Source: Bacteroidales bacterium (lineage in GTDB: Bacteria; Bacteroidota; Bacteroidia; Bacteroidales; UBA12077). Taken from it: DNA of 64,000 nt. The position numbers and the translations under genes were made by a program. The notes beneath the pieces are model-generated. The model saw only the letters and a program-made list of their open reading frames with translations. It had not been told where the DNA came from and searched no databases. How positions within the stretch are numbered: position 1 is the first letter of the stretch; each line of letters opens with the position of its first letter. Shown piece by piece: positions 20,884 to 30,610 of this stretch. The stretch is from positions 1 to 64,000 of the forward strand of contig WTBR01000020.1 in the NCBI GenBank assembly GCA_013138975.1, written 5' to 3'.

Positions 20884-22242
20884 ATGAAAAAAATGCATAA
20901 AGAATTTCAATTATTTTATATTCTGCATTATATATTTTTAATCCTTATTTTATCATCCTGTGCAAACCTAAAGGTGATTGAACAAAGTGCACCTCAAAAG
21001 CCTTCATGGATTTATGGAATAGAAAAAGATTATTTAACAGGTGAAGGAAATGGAAAGGATTATAATGAGGCAAAGTATAATGCTTTACAAATGGTTAAGG
21101 AAAAGATTGTTTCGTCGGTAGCGCAAAATATATCCTTTGAACAAAATATTGAAGTTAATGAAACAAGATATAATAGAGCAATAGAATTTCTTGAAGAGTA
21201 TACTTCAAAAACCACAAGTAAATCAGGAAACAGGGCATATCTGCAAGGTGTTTCGTTAAGTAAAACAAGCAATTTCTATTGGGAGAAACACAGAGTAAAC
21301 AGAATCGAAAAAATATTCTATTATATTAAATATCCATTTGCTGAATCGGATATACAGATTTTAATAAACGAATGGGAAGAACAAGAAGATAAATTATCAC
21401 AGCGACTTGATACTTTAAAATTTAATAAAAATGGTCATAATACTGTTGAATCAATAATAGCTGAAATTGAAGAATTGCAATACTTATCTGGTTTTTTTGT
21501 TGATCAGCGAAAGTCCGTTGCTGATATATCAATAAAAAACCTGAGGAACAAACTTAACGCAATTCAAATTGTACCAGAAATTGATACATTAGGTACTTAT
21601 AATTACCAACTATTTTTGGGCAATGATGTTATTGAAACAATGCAAGAACCACATGTAACTTCAAACTGTGCTACTATTGAACAAGTTTCCAGGTCAGATA
21701 CAGATGCTTATATTGAATATAGTTATGATAACTGCCTGGTTGATAAAGATAATTTTATTGAAATTACGTATTTATTTGAAGAATGGAACTTGAATCACAA
21801 CGTTCCATTTGATGTAAGTCTAAAAAAAATATCAATTGAAAATAAATCTGACATCATTTTTTCTTCTGTCAATAAAAAATTATTTAGTAAGGAACACAGG
21901 ATTAAATGTCATCTAAATATATATTCAAAATCTCCAATTCCTTTTACAATTAACAAAATAGAACTTCTTCCACAACTTTGCAGAGGGAATTGCGAGCGAT
22001 ATAATAATTACAAAAACTTCCCAATTATTATTATTATTGAAGATGTTAATTTAAACTTCTCTGGAAAAGGAAACCATGATTTTGTAGTTAATGTAAATGT
22101 GCCTAAATCTAAAAGTAATCAATGGGCTTCACGAAATGGCAAATCAACAAAGATTTCGGGGAAAATTTATTATAGCTCCAAATTAACTAATGAGAAAAAA
22201 ATATATAAATTTTCCGATTTGGAATATTTTACAAACTGGTAA
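20884..22242 (+). CDS. LPP20-like lipoprotein
   Basis: I chose the ATG at 20884 because the ATG 51 bp upstream would add a hydrophilic leader, while this start gives MKKMHKEF, a hydrophobic segment and the lipobox LSSC. The protein is then 452 aa. After the lipid anchor it reads KPSWIYG, then YLTGEGNGKDYNEAKYNA and LQMVKEKIVSSV, matching the LPP20/FlgT-N type domain (about 40-150) of outer-membrane lipoproteins. The rest contains a helical middle and a beta-rich C-terminus without a known domain. Its 3' end is duplicated as a decayed copy about 500 bp downstream. Confidence 0.72.
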   Translation: MKKMHKEFQLFYILHYIFLILILSSCANLKVIEQSAPQKPSWIYGIEKDYLTGEGNGKDYNEAKYNALQMVKEKIVSSVAQNISFEQNIEVNETRYNRAIEFLEEYTSKTTSKSGNRAYLQGVSLSKTSNFYWEKHRVNRIEKIFYYIKYPFAESDIQILINEWEEQEDKLSQRLDTLKFNKNGHNTVESIIAEIEELQYLSGFFVDQRKSVADISIKNLRNKLNAIQIVPEIDTLGTYNYQLFLGNDVIETMQEPHVTSNCATIEQVSRSDTDAYIEYSYDNCLVDKDNFIEITYLFEEWNLNHNVPFDVSLKKISIENKSDIIFSSVNKKLFSKEHRIKCHLNIYSKSPIPFTINKIELLPQLCRGNCERYNNYKNFPIIIIIEDVNLNFSGKGNHDFVVNVNVPKSKSNQWASRNGKSTKISGKIYYSSKLTNEKKIYKFSDLEYFTNW

Positions 22243-22244
22243 AA

Positions 22245-22338
22245 AGCACTTAAAATGTAACCAACACTTCGACAAGCTCAATGTTACAATCTGTATTTCT
22301 GCAATTTGCCATATTGAGCTTACCGAAATATGAGTGCT
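22245..22338. repeat. Imperfect 94-bp palindrome (REP/MITE-like)
   Basis: It starts AGCACT and ends AGTGCT. Inside are CTTCGACAAGCTCAAT and its near-complement ATTGAGCTTACCGAA. The 14-mer TGAGCTTGTCGAAG is also found at 39005-39018, so this is a member of a dispersed repeat family. Confidence 0.65.
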
Positions 22339-22368
22339 GCTATTTATTTTTAGACACCTCCTTCTTCC

Positions 22369-22470
22369 AAAACTTCACTTTATTTAATGCCAGTGCATTT
22401 AGCATCCAATTTGGTAAAGGCTTATTCGGAATTCTTCTTTTCATTTAAAGATACCAACCGTACTTTTCTA
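22369..22470 (-). pseudogene. Remnant of the 3' end of the VOC protein gene
   Basis: Read on the minus strand, this translates to ...YGWYL, stop, MKRRIPNKPLPNWML, NALALNKVKF. It is nearly the same as the C-terminus of the intact VOC protein encoded at 27798-28859 (MKKRDPRKPLPNWML, SALALNKVKF). An in-frame stop and loss of everything upstream make it non-functional. It runs directly into the decayed lipoprotein copy. Confidence 0.85.
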
Positions 22471-22477
22471 GAATAGA

Positions 22478-22747
22478 TAAAAAAGGACTACTCCCTCAAC
22501 TTTGCAAGGTAATTGCCAAAGAAAAAATAGATACAAAAACTTTCTGGTAAAAATTATTGAAAATGTTAATTTAAACTTATCATGAAAAGGAAAGCATGAT
22601 TTTACAGTTTGTGTTAATGTACCAAAATCCAATATTAGTTAATGGATTCACAAAATAGTAAATCAACAAAAATTCATTATAGCTTCAAATTAACAAGGGA
22701 AGTAACATATGTAAACTTATGAATTGAAGCACTTTACAAATTGGCAG
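22478..22747 (+). pseudogene. Decayed copy of the 3' end of the LPP20-like gene
   Basis: It aligns along its whole length with 21967-22242 of the intact gene. Shared stretches include CAACTTTGCA, AATGTTAATTTAAACTT, GGAAA-CATGATTTT and AAATCAACAAA. Several indels and stops break the reading frame. Together with the adjoining VOC remnant it marks an ancient tandem duplication. Confidence 0.85.
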
Positions 22748-22959
22748 AAAAAAAGGTATCTAATAGCTACACATTCTTTTTTACTTTTTGTTTAATCTTT
22801 GCATTTTCTTATGCTTAAGTTATTTATTTCATTAGATTCAAAGCAGAAATCATATAATTTGTTAAATATTTTTTGTATGTAACATTTAATTTTCATACAT
22901 TAGTGTTGAAATGTTTCATATTTTATTTAAACAATTTTACAAACCTAAATTTTTTATCT

Positions 22960-25900
22960 ATGAAGAAATTAACAATTTTCCTTGCATTATTGTTGTTTGT
23001 AGGTTTTACTGTACAAGCACAAATGCAAATCTCGGGTACGGTAACCAGTGTTGAAGACGGATTGTCTATTCCTGGAGTATCGATAGTGGTTAAAGACAAT
23101 CCCACTATTGGAACGACTACAGATATTAATGGACAATATTCAATTACTGTTCCTACTAACACTGAATTCTTACTTTTCAGTTTTATTGGAATGAAAACAA
23201 CCGAAGTGCCAATAAATGGCAGATCAGTTATTGATGTTCAAATCAAATCTGAAATACTTGAAATGGATGAGGTTGTTGTAACTGCTCTCGGCATTACAAG
23301 AGAAAAGAAATCTCTAGGTTACTCTGTTCAGAAAGTTGAAGGTGAAGCTATTAATCAAGTTAAATCTGACAATTTTGTAAATTCCCTATCTGGTAAAGTA
23401 TCTGGTGTTCAAATAAAACGGACTACAAATATGGGAGGATCAACCAATATTACAATAAGAGGGAACAAATCACTAATGGGAAATAATCAAGCTCTATTTG
23501 TAGTTGATGGAGTCCCAATTAATAATATGAATACAAATAGTAGAGCTCAGGAGCAAGCAGGTGTTGGCTATGATTATGGAAATGCCGCATCAGATATTAA
23601 TCCTGAGGATATAAAGTCGATTAGTGTTTTAAAAGGTGCTGCAGCAAGTGCTCTTTATGGCTCCAGAGCGGCTAATGGTGTTGTAATGATTACAACTAAA
23701 AACGGCTCGAAAAAAACTAATGGTATTGGGGTTACGATTAATTCGGGAGTTACAATCGGAAGCATTGATAAAAGTACATTCCCCACATACCAGAAAGAAT
23801 ATGGTGCTGGATATGGTGCTTATTATGACGATCCTACTGGTTTTTTTTGGTATGAAGATATTAATGGTGATGGATCTCTTGATCTAATTACTCCTTTAAC
23901 TGAAGATGCTTCTTATGGAGCTGCATTTGATGAAAATTTATTGGTTTATCAATGGGATGCTTTTGACTCAGAATCCCCTAACTATAATACTCCAACCCCA
24001 TGGGTAGCTGGAGAGAATGATCCAATAACTTTTTTTGAAACTCCTATCGTATATTCAAATTCAATTTCACTTGATAATTCCTTTGACAAAGGAAATTATC
24101 GTCTTTCTTTTACAAATTACGATGAATCTGGATTACTCCCTAATAGCGAAATAAAAAGGGATAACTTCTTAATGAATATGTCTTATAACCTTACTGATAA
24201 ATTAACAGCATCAAGTTCTGCAAATTTTATTCAAACTGATGCTTTGGGAAGAAACTCAACAGGTTATAATGATAATATAATGGGTAGTTTTAGGCAGTGG
24301 TGGCAAGTAAATACTGATTTACAAGACCAAAAAGATGCATATTTTAGCACAAACCGTAATATTACATGGAACTATGCAGCAACAGATAATTCTTCTCCAA
24401 TTTATTGGGATAATCCGTATTGGACTAGATACGAAAATTATCAAAGTGACACAAGAAATCGTTTTATTGGGAATATGGCTTTGAATTATAAATTGACTGA
24501 TTGGTTAGATGTATACGGACGTGTTTCTGTTGATACATATAATGGACTGCAAGAGGAGCGAAGAAATGTTGGTAGTGTTGCAACAACTTTTGGTATTGGT
24601 GAAGGTGCCGACGGCAGTATATCAAGACCAGATCAAACTTCTGGTTATCAAAGAAAAGATATTTCTTTTAGTGAGTACAATTATGATTTAATGTTTAAAT
24701 ATAATAAGGATCTAAATGAAAAACTTAATATTAGTGGTGTATTTGGAACAAATATTAGAAGGACAAATTTAGATTGGATATTATCTGCCACAAATGGTGG
24801 TATTGGTGTTCCTGGCTTATATTCATTACAAAATAGTTTGTCTCCAATTCCATATCCCAAGGAATCATCCGAAAAAATTGGTGTAAATGGGATTTACGGA
24901 AGTACATCAATCGGTTATAATCGATTTATATTTGTTGATGCTACTTTAAGACGTGATCATTCTTCAACCTTACCTGTCGAAAACAGTATTTTTTATTATC
25001 CTTCAGTTACAGGTAGTTTAATTTTCTCAGAATTAATGTCTTCCGATTGGCTTCAGTTTGGTAAATTCCGTATTAGTTATGCTGAAGTTGGAAATAGCGC
25101 TAATTTTGATCAAATTACAGATACTTATAATGTGTATGCAGGATTGGGTGGAGGTATTGCTTCAGTTTCAAATACAAAAAAGAATCCTGATTTAAGGCCA
25201 GAAAAATCTAAAAGTCTTGAAGGTGGTTTAGAAATGTATTTCTTTAATAAAAGACTTGGATTTGACTTAGCTCTTTATAAGGTGAATACAATAGACCAAA
25301 TATTACCAGTTAGAGTTAGTTCAGCAACTGGTTATAATTTTAAGGTTATAAACGCTGGGGAAATTGAAAATAAAGGTTTGGAATTTAGCCTTAATGCTAC
25401 ACCAGTTACGCAAAAGAACTTTAGTTGGGATATAAACATTAATTATGCTAAAAACATTAATAAGGTAATTTCATTAACTGAAGGTTTAGATAATTTACAA
25501 CTTGGAACTTTCCAGGGAGGTGTAACAATTAATGCTATGGTTGGCGAACCTTATGGTGTTATTTATGGAACAGATTATACTTATCTTGATGGTGAAAAAG
25601 TAGTTGATGCAGCAAATGGTCAATACATTAAAACTGGGACTTCTGATAATGTAATTGGAAATGTCAACCCGGATTGGAACGGAGGTATTTTAAATAGACT
25701 TACTTATAAAAATCTTTCTTTTAGTTTTTTAATTGATGTTCAGAAAGGTGGAGATATATTCTCATTAGATATGTATTATGGTTTGGCAACTGGTTTGTAT
25801 GAAGAAACATCTTATATAAATGATTTAGGAAATCCTGTTCGGAATTCACTTGCAGACGGTGGAGGTTTTATTAATCCAGGTGTAAATGAAGATGGTTCTG

Positions 25901-26226
25901 AAAATACAACACGTATTGATGCAAGTAGATATGGAGCATTTGGATACAGACGCGGATTACCAGATAGAGCATTTGTTTATGATGCCAGTTATGTTAAACT
26001 TCGTGAGGTTACTTTAACGTACACTTTACCAGATAAATTGTTTAATACTTTCTTTTTGAGTGGAGCATCCTTAAGTTTTGTAGGATCTAATTTATGGATT
26101 ATTTATAAAAACTTACCTTATGCTGATCCAGAATCTGGTTTAGGTGCAGGTAATCTACAAGGCTACTCGACTGGTTCATTACCTACTACTCGCAATTTCG
26201 GTTTTAATGTTAAATTACAATTCTAA
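22960..26226 (+). CDS. SusC/RagA-family TonB-dependent transporter
   Basis: It forms the outer-membrane channel of a SusCD nutrient-uptake complex. The ATG at 22960 gives a clean signal peptide (MKKLTIFLALLLFVGFTVQA), so earlier ATGs at 22873 onward are unlikely; the product is then 1088 aa. After the signal come a CarboxypepD_reg-like domain (ISGTVTSVEDG... to about 105), the box EMDEVVVTALG, the plug (SGKVSGVQI, TNITIRGNKS, ALFVVDGVPI, SVLKGAAASALYGSRAANGV) and a large barrel ending FGFNVKLQF. No SusR, ECF sigma or glycoside hydrolase gene is adjacent, so the substrate is unknown. Confidence 0.95.
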   Translation: MKKLTIFLALLLFVGFTVQAQMQISGTVTSVEDGLSIPGVSIVVKDNPTIGTTTDINGQYSITVPTNTEFLLFSFIGMKTTEVPINGRSVIDVQIKSEILEMDEVVVTALGITREKKSLGYSVQKVEGEAINQVKSDNFVNSLSGKVSGVQIKRTTNMGGSTNITIRGNKSLMGNNQALFVVDGVPINNMNTNSRAQEQAGVGYDYGNAASDINPEDIKSISVLKGAAASALYGSRAANGVVMITTKNGSKKTNGIGVTINSGVTIGSIDKSTFPTYQKEYGAGYGAYYDDPTGFFWYEDINGDGSLDLITPLTEDASYGAAFDENLLVYQWDAFDSESPNYNTPTPWVAGENDPITFFETPIVYSNSISLDNSFDKGNYRLSFTNYDESGLLPNSEIKRDNFLMNMSYNLTDKLTASSSANFIQTDALGRNSTGYNDNIMGSFRQWWQVNTDLQDQKDAYFSTNRNITWNYAATDNSSPIYWDNPYWTRYENYQSDTRNRFIGNMALNYKLTDWLDVYGRVSVDTYNGLQEERRNVGSVATTFGIGEGADGSISRPDQTSGYQRKDISFSEYNYDLMFKYNKDLNEKLNISGVFGTNIRRTNLDWILSATNGGIGVPGLYSLQNSLSPIPYPKESSEKIGVNGIYGSTSIGYNRFIFVDATLRRDHSSTLPVENSIFYYPSVTGSLIFSELMSSDWLQFGKFRISYAEVGNSANFDQITDTYNVYAGLGGGIASVSNTKKNPDLRPEKSKSLEGGLEMYFFNKRLGFDLALYKVNTIDQILPVRVSSATGYNFKVINAGEIENKGLEFSLNATPVTQKNFSWDININYAKNINKVISLTEGLDNLQLGTFQGGVTINAMVGEPYGVIYGTDYTYLDGEKVVDAANGQYIKTGTSDNVIGNVNPDWNGGILNRLTYKNLSFSFLIDVQKGGDIFSLDMYYGLATGLYEETSYINDLGNPVRNSLADGGGFINPGVNEDGSENTTRIDASRYGAFGYRRGLPDRAFVYDASYVKLREVTLTYTLPDKLFNTFFLSGASLSFVGSNLWIIYKNLPYADPESGLGAGNLQGYSTGSLPTTRNFGFNVKLQF

Positions 26227-26228
26227 AA

Positions 26229-27674
26229 ATGATGACTATGAAAAAAATATTTACAATAATATTGTCGGTACTATTACTATTTGCTTGTACTGATTTGGAG
26301 GATTTTAATGAAAACATTAAGGATCCTGCAGAAGTTCCTGGTGAGTCTCTTTTTACTAGTGCTCAAAAACAGTTGGTTGATCAGTTGGTAATTCCAAATG
26401 TTAACTACAATATATTTAGGCTTGTTATGCAATACTGGACAGAAGTTACTTATACTGATGAAAGCAACTATGATCTAGATACTAGAACAATCCCAGAACA
26501 ACATTGGGAAGAATTGTATAGAGATGTTTTAAAAGATCTAAAAGAGGCTAAACAAATAATTGAATCAACTCCTCTTTTGCCGTCTGATGATCCTTTAGTA
26601 GTAACAAATAAATTGGCAATTATTGAAATTACTAGTGTATTTGCATGGAGTGTTCTCGTGGAAACTTTCGGAGATATACCCTATACGCAAGCACTTGATA
26701 TTGAAATTTTAACTCCAAGTTATGATGATGGCTTAACAATTTACAAAGATTTAATCTTGAGATTAAATACCGCTATAACAGAATTAGACCCTGCACATGA
26801 AAGTTTTGGGTTTGCCGATAATCTTTATCAAGGAGATGTTGCATTATGGATATCTTTTGCTAACTCACTTAAATTGAGAATGGGATTGCTAATTTCAGAT
26901 ATTCCTACTGAAACAACTTTAGCTCAAACAACTATTCTAGATGCTGTAGCTGGTGGTGTTATTTCTTCAAACTCTGAAAATGCAACATTTTCATACTTGG
27001 GATATCAACCTAATACTAATCCGATTTATGTAAATTTAGTTGCTAGTGGAAGATTTGATTATGTTCCTTCGATGACTCTTGTTGATACGATGAAAAATCT
27101 AAATGATCCACGAATGGGAGCATATTACACTTTATATAATGGAGAATATATTGGTGGTGAAAATGGTATTGAGAATAATTATAGCACTTTATCTCATGTT
27201 GCTGATAAAATTAAAGAACCAATTTTTGATGGAGATATTTTTGATTATGCTGAAGTTGAATTTTTATTAGCAGAGGCTATTGAAAGAGGATATGCTATTG
27301 GTGGTACTGCCGATTTGCATTATAATAACGCAATTACTGCTTCAATATTATTTTGGGGTGGAACAATGGCAGATGTAACAGCTTATCTTGCTCAGCCTGA
27401 AGTTGCTTATGCTACAGCGCTTGGTACTTGGGAACAAAAAATAGGCACTCAAAAATGGATTGCATTGTATAATCGAGGTTTTGAGGCTTGGACATCTTGG
27501 AGAATGTTGGATCATCCTGTACTTGTAGCTCCTCCTGATGCAGTTTCTGTTACTCCAGTTAGATACACTTATCCAACTATCGAACAAACTATAAATGCAT
27601 CAAATTACAATACTGCAGCTGCTAATATTGGCGGTGATGATGTTGGAACTAGATTATTTTGGGATGTAAATTAA
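26229..27674 (+). CDS. SusD/RagB-family lipoprotein
   Basis: The surface lipoprotein that caps the SusC channel. It begins 2 bp after the SusC stop, so the pair is one operon. The signal ends in a lipobox (LLFACTDLEDF, Cys20 from the first Met; the true start may be the Met at codon 4). The 481-aa protein resembles the SusD_2 branch: tetratricopeptide-like helices (YRDVLKDLKEAKQIIE), FAWSVLVETFGDIPYTQAL and the C-terminal VEFLLAEAIERGYAIGG with W..Q+WIALYNRGFEAW. Ligand unknown; SusD_2 proteins are found with both glycan and peptide systems. Confidence 0.93.
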   Translation: MMTMKKIFTIILSVLLLFACTDLEDFNENIKDPAEVPGESLFTSAQKQLVDQLVIPNVNYNIFRLVMQYWTEVTYTDESNYDLDTRTIPEQHWEELYRDVLKDLKEAKQIIESTPLLPSDDPLVVTNKLAIIEITSVFAWSVLVETFGDIPYTQALDIEILTPSYDDGLTIYKDLILRLNTAITELDPAHESFGFADNLYQGDVALWISFANSLKLRMGLLISDIPTETTLAQTTILDAVAGGVISSNSENATFSYLGYQPNTNPIYVNLVASGRFDYVPSMTLVDTMKNLNDPRMGAYYTLYNGEYIGGENGIENNYSTLSHVADKIKEPIFDGDIFDYAEVEFLLAEAIERGYAIGGTADLHYNNAITASILFWGGTMADVTAYLAQPEVAYATALGTWEQKIGTQKWIALYNRGFEAWTSWRMLDHPVLVAPPDAVSVTPVRYTYPTIEQTINASNYNTAAANIGGDDVGTRLFWDVN

Positions 27675-27694
27675 ATCATAGATAATAAAAACTC

Positions 27695-27736
27695 TAAAAA
27701 AAGGAAGGTATCCAAAATTGGACACCTTCCTTTTTC
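27695..27736. terminator. Bidirectional terminator between the SusD-like and VOC genes
   Basis: The stem AAAAAAGGAAGGTATCC/GGACACCTTCCTTTTT with loop AAAATT and one mismatch. A-runs and T-runs on both sides serve the two convergent genes. Confidence 0.85.
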
Positions 27737-27797
27737 TTACTTATGACTAGTCCTAAATAAGCGTTACAGATTTATTGGACTAAAATTAATAAATTTG

Positions 27798-28859
27798 CTA
27801 AAATTTAACTTTATTTAAGGCAAGTGCACTAAGCATCCAATTGGGTAATGGTTTTCTTGGATCTCTTTTTTTCATATTAAGATACCATCCATATTTCTTA
27901 AGTATCGGCACTTTGTGTGTTTCTACAAATTCAATTAATGTTCCATCAGGATCTTCAATATATGAGAAGTGACCTGCTGCTTCACCCATATCAAAACTAT
28001 TTTCTTTATTGTGTTTTACAGAACTGTCAACTGTAAAAGGAAAGCCTTTAGATTCACAATCTTGTTTTAAGGCTTCCATCCCACTCATATCATAACACAG
28101 ATGAATAAATCCTAAATCGCCCCAAAATCTGTCTTTAAATATCTTTTTTGGCTCACGGTCAAATACTTGAATTAATTCAATATAACTTTCACCCAGCAAT
28201 TTACTAAAACTACCTTCTCTTTTTTTGCTTGATTTTAAAAGTACTCTTCTAAATTTTTTGTCACCACCTGCAATTGCAGAAAAATCAGGAAAAATCTCTT
28301 CTTTATCGTAAACTACCTCATCGTAACCTAAGATATCACTATATACTTTACGTGCATTTTCAATATTTGTAACACCAATTATTGCTCCTGCTACAGCTCC
28401 TGTTAGTTTTTTTGTTTTTTTAAACCAATTTGTGTCTTCAAAAACCTGAAAAATATTACCATATAGATCTTTTACAAAAAAATGAGAGTCATGTAATTCT
28501 CCTAAAACATCAAGATTGCGTGATTTAAAATCATCATAAGTTTTCTTAACATTGGGACTTTTGATTTTTGCAATATTAATTCCTAAATCGCCAAGTTGGA
28601 TTTCAAAATCAGGGCCAACTGGAGTTCTACTTGTATATTGCCAAATCTCAAATCCTCCACCTCCGGAAATATTCATTGCCAAAGCAGCATGTCGCTTATG
28701 CGGCTTCCCTCCTGTATATGGTAACATTAGTTCAGCTACGGTATCATCTTCGAAGATGCGAATATCCATTCCAAAATTCTCTTTGTACCATTTCCATGCT
28801 TCATAAACATTTGGTACACCAATCCCTATTTGTTGTATTCCAGTTATTAACTTATCCAT
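27798..28859 (-). CDS. Two-domain VOC (glyoxalase/dioxygenase-fold) protein
   Basis: A 353-aa cytoplasmic protein with two vicinal-oxygen-chelate units. The first (about 5-145) begins GIQQIGIGVPNVYEAWKWYK and ends FVKDLYGNIFQVFED. The second (about 155-320) begins AIIGVTNIENARKVYSDILG and ends FSYIEDPDGTLIEFVETH. Metal ligands by family pattern would be His/Glu (for example E316 in LIEFVE). The last 35 residues are a family-specific tail (PLPNWMLSALALNKVKF). It is the last gene of a siaB-siaC-SDR-VOC operon. The reaction is unknown. Confidence 0.8.
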   Translation of the reverse strand: MDKLITGIQQIGIGVPNVYEAWKWYKENFGMDIRIFEDDTVAELMLPYTGGKPHKRHAALAMNISGGGGFEIWQYTSRTPVGPDFEIQLGDLGINIAKIKSPNVKKTYDDFKSRNLDVLGELHDSHFFVKDLYGNIFQVFEDTNWFKKTKKLTGAVAGAIIGVTNIENARKVYSDILGYDEVVYDKEEIFPDFSAIAGGDKKFRRVLLKSSKKREGSFSKLLGESYIELIQVFDREPKKIFKDRFWGDLGFIHLCYDMSGMEALKQDCESKGFPFTVDSSVKHNKENSFDMGEAAGHFSYIEDPDGTLIEFVETHKVPILKKYGWYLNMKKRDPRKPLPNWMLSALALNKVKF

Positions 28860-28870
28860 TTTTATATTTT

Positions 28871-29665
28871 TTATGTTGGCTTAATTGTGCGTGCTAATTT
28901 ATAAAATAATTTGGGTGTAAATTTATGGATATATACCATTAATAGCTCACTCGCGCCAATTAATACTTCTTTTTTATCCTTCCTTATCGCTTTTACATAT
29001 TGCTTTGCACATTTTTCTGCTGTAATTCCAGTATTCTGACCATCGTCCATTTTACCATGTGCCACTCCATCTTTTGTAAGAGCGTGTAAAGATATATCTG
29101 TTTTTATTCGACCTGGAAAAGCTAGCAGCACTTTTATGTTATCATCGTAAACTTCTGCTCTTAAGGTCTCAAAAAAACCATGTAGTGCATTTTTTGCGGC
29201 TGAGTATGCTGATCTTAAAGGAAATCCAAACTTCCCTGAAATACTGCTTGTAGCTGCAATATAACCACCTCCGTTTTTTATCATGTATGGCAACACTGTT
29301 TTAGTAAGTGCAACTGTCCCAAAATAATCAATCTCCATTATTTTTCTGTCAACACTTAAAGGCGTTTCTACTACCAACGACCTTTGACTTACACCTGCAT
29401 TATTAACTAACACATCTATTTTGCCAAAAATGCTTATCAAATTATCCGTTATTGTTTGCATTTTTTCAATTTCTGTAACATCTAGAAATTGAATATAGCA
29501 TTCTGAACCAATTAACTCACATGCTGATTTTACTTTTTCTAACTCCGTTTGTTGATTAGAAGAAATTATAAGCTTTGCTCCTTGACGAGCAAACTCATAA
29601 ACTAAGGCCTCTCCTATCCCAGAAGAGGCCCCAGTTATCCATACGACCATATTTTTAAAATGCAT
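28871..29665 (-). CDS. Short-chain dehydrogenase/reductase
   Basis: A 264-aa NAD(P)-dependent oxidoreductase. The Rossmann motif is TGASSGIGEA (TGxxxGxG). NNAGVSQRS is the second nucleotide motif, and the active site is Ser in AATSSISGKFG with YSAAK (Tyr-x-x-x-Lys). The GRIKTDIS segment is typical of the SDR subgroup with small-molecule or lipid substrates. A C-terminal hydrophobic helix (about 240-260) suggests membrane association, as in DHRS7-like members. It lies between siaC (9 bp gap) and the VOC gene (11 bp gap). Confidence 0.9.
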   Translation of the reverse strand: MHFKNMVVWITGASSGIGEALVYEFARQGAKLIISSNQQTELEKVKSACELIGSECYIQFLDVTEIEKMQTITDNLISIFGKIDVLVNNAGVSQRSLVVETPLSVDRKIMEIDYFGTVALTKTVLPYMIKNGGGYIAATSSISGKFGFPLRSAYSAAKNALHGFFETLRAEVYDDNIKVLLAFPGRIKTDISLHALTKDGVAHGKMDDGQNTGITAEKCAKQYVKAIRKDKKEVLIGASELLMVYIHKFTPKLFYKLARTIKPT

Positions 29666-29674
29666 TTTTTTAAT

Positions 29675-30085
29675 TTAAGATTCAATCATAATAAAATTAA
29701 ATGGTACAGATATCATGTCAGAAAAATCTTCTCCGACTTCCTTCATATCTTCGTCACCATCAGTGAAATACCAATATATTTTCAAATTTAAGCCTTTTTC
29801 ACTCAACTCCTTAATAACAACTAGAATATCAGATATGAATTTTGCCGAAGATGAATTAAAATAATCAAGTTTGAAATTAAACTTAAAACACTCATCTTTA
29901 AAGATTTCCTCTTGATTCTTCTCAATTATATTCTCGAAATATTTTTTAATTTTATAGATTAAAGGAAAATAGAAGTCACGAACATTCTCTGGACGAGAAA
30001 TACCTTTTATCTCAAATAAGTATTTATTTGTATCAAATAAAACTTGAGGCGTTTTTTCTTTTGCTGGGATATTGAATCCTTTCAT
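29675..30085 (-). CDS. siaC: SiaC-family regulatory phosphoprotein (DUF1987)
   Basis: A 136-aa protein matching DUF1987: the start TPQVLFDTNKYLFEIKGISRPENV, written here in two parts TPQVLFDTNKYLF and EIKGISRPENV, then FYFPLIYKIKKYF and the phosphosite loop DYFNSSSAKFI (Ser78-80). In Pseudomonas SiaC the phosphorylated residue is a Thr in this loop and is modified by SiaB; here Ser takes its place, by inference from position. In that system SiaC activates the diguanylate cyclase SiaD. No GGDEF gene is nearby, so the output partner is unknown. It follows siaB by 9 bp. Confidence 0.85.
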   Translation of the reverse strand: MKGFNIPAKEKTPQVLFDTNKYLFEIKGISRPENVRDFYFPLIYKIKKYFENIIEKNQEEIFKDECFKFNFKLDYFNSSSAKFISDILVVIKELSEKGLNLKIYWYFTDGDEDMKEVGEDFSDMISVPFNFIMIES

Positions 30086-30094
30086 ATTCTAATA

Positions 30095-30610
30095 CTATTT
30101 TTTTAAATTTAATTGCATAGCAAAATAAGAAAACTCATTATTAATCTTTTCAAAATCAAACTTGATTTTTTGTCTGGTGGTTTTTGCCATTACTATTAAA
30201 CCTAAGCCTGCACCACCTTTTTCTGAAATTTCAGCATTTGCCAATGATTTCTTATATAAAGCGTTAATATCCTCTAAATCCAAGTTATTTAATTTTTCGA
30301 GTTTAAGGATCAATTCATTCATATTTTTATTAAATACAATATTTCCTGTGTGAATTATAAAATCACCTGCTATTTTTTCAATAATAAATCTTGGGGGATA
30401 ACTTTTAATTAATTCGTGATGTTGCTCGTTTAAATCTGAATGTTTTAAAATATTATCAAGACATTCTACTGACAGAGAATAAACTCTTTTTCTCAATAAT
30501 TTTTCGTGATCTTTATGAAATAAAAAAGTTTTTAACTGATGTAAAATATTATCAATAATACCTAAATTTATAAATCCCTTATGATTGACAACTACATCGT
30601 AACTTTTCAT
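30095..30610 (-). CDS. siaB: SiaB-family protein kinase (DUF6272)
   Basis: A 171-aa GHKL-type kinase related to SpoIIAB and SiaB. The N-box-like region is SVECLDNILKHSD (about 48-60; E-x-x-x-N). The ATP-lid glycine motif is EKGGAGLGLIVMAK (about 131-144). Length and layout match SiaB, which phosphorylates SiaC. No SiaA-type PP2C phosphatase is present locally to reverse it. It is the first gene of the four-gene minus-strand operon. Confidence 0.85.
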   Translation of the reverse strand: MKSYDVVVNHKGFINLGIIDNILHQLKTFLFHKDHEKLLRKRVYSLSVECLDNILKHSDLNEQHHELIKSYPPRFIIEKIAGDFIIHTGNIVFNKNMNELILKLEKLNNLDLEDINALYKKSLANAEISEKGGAGLGLIVMAKTTRQKIKFDFEKINNEFSYFAMQLNLKK

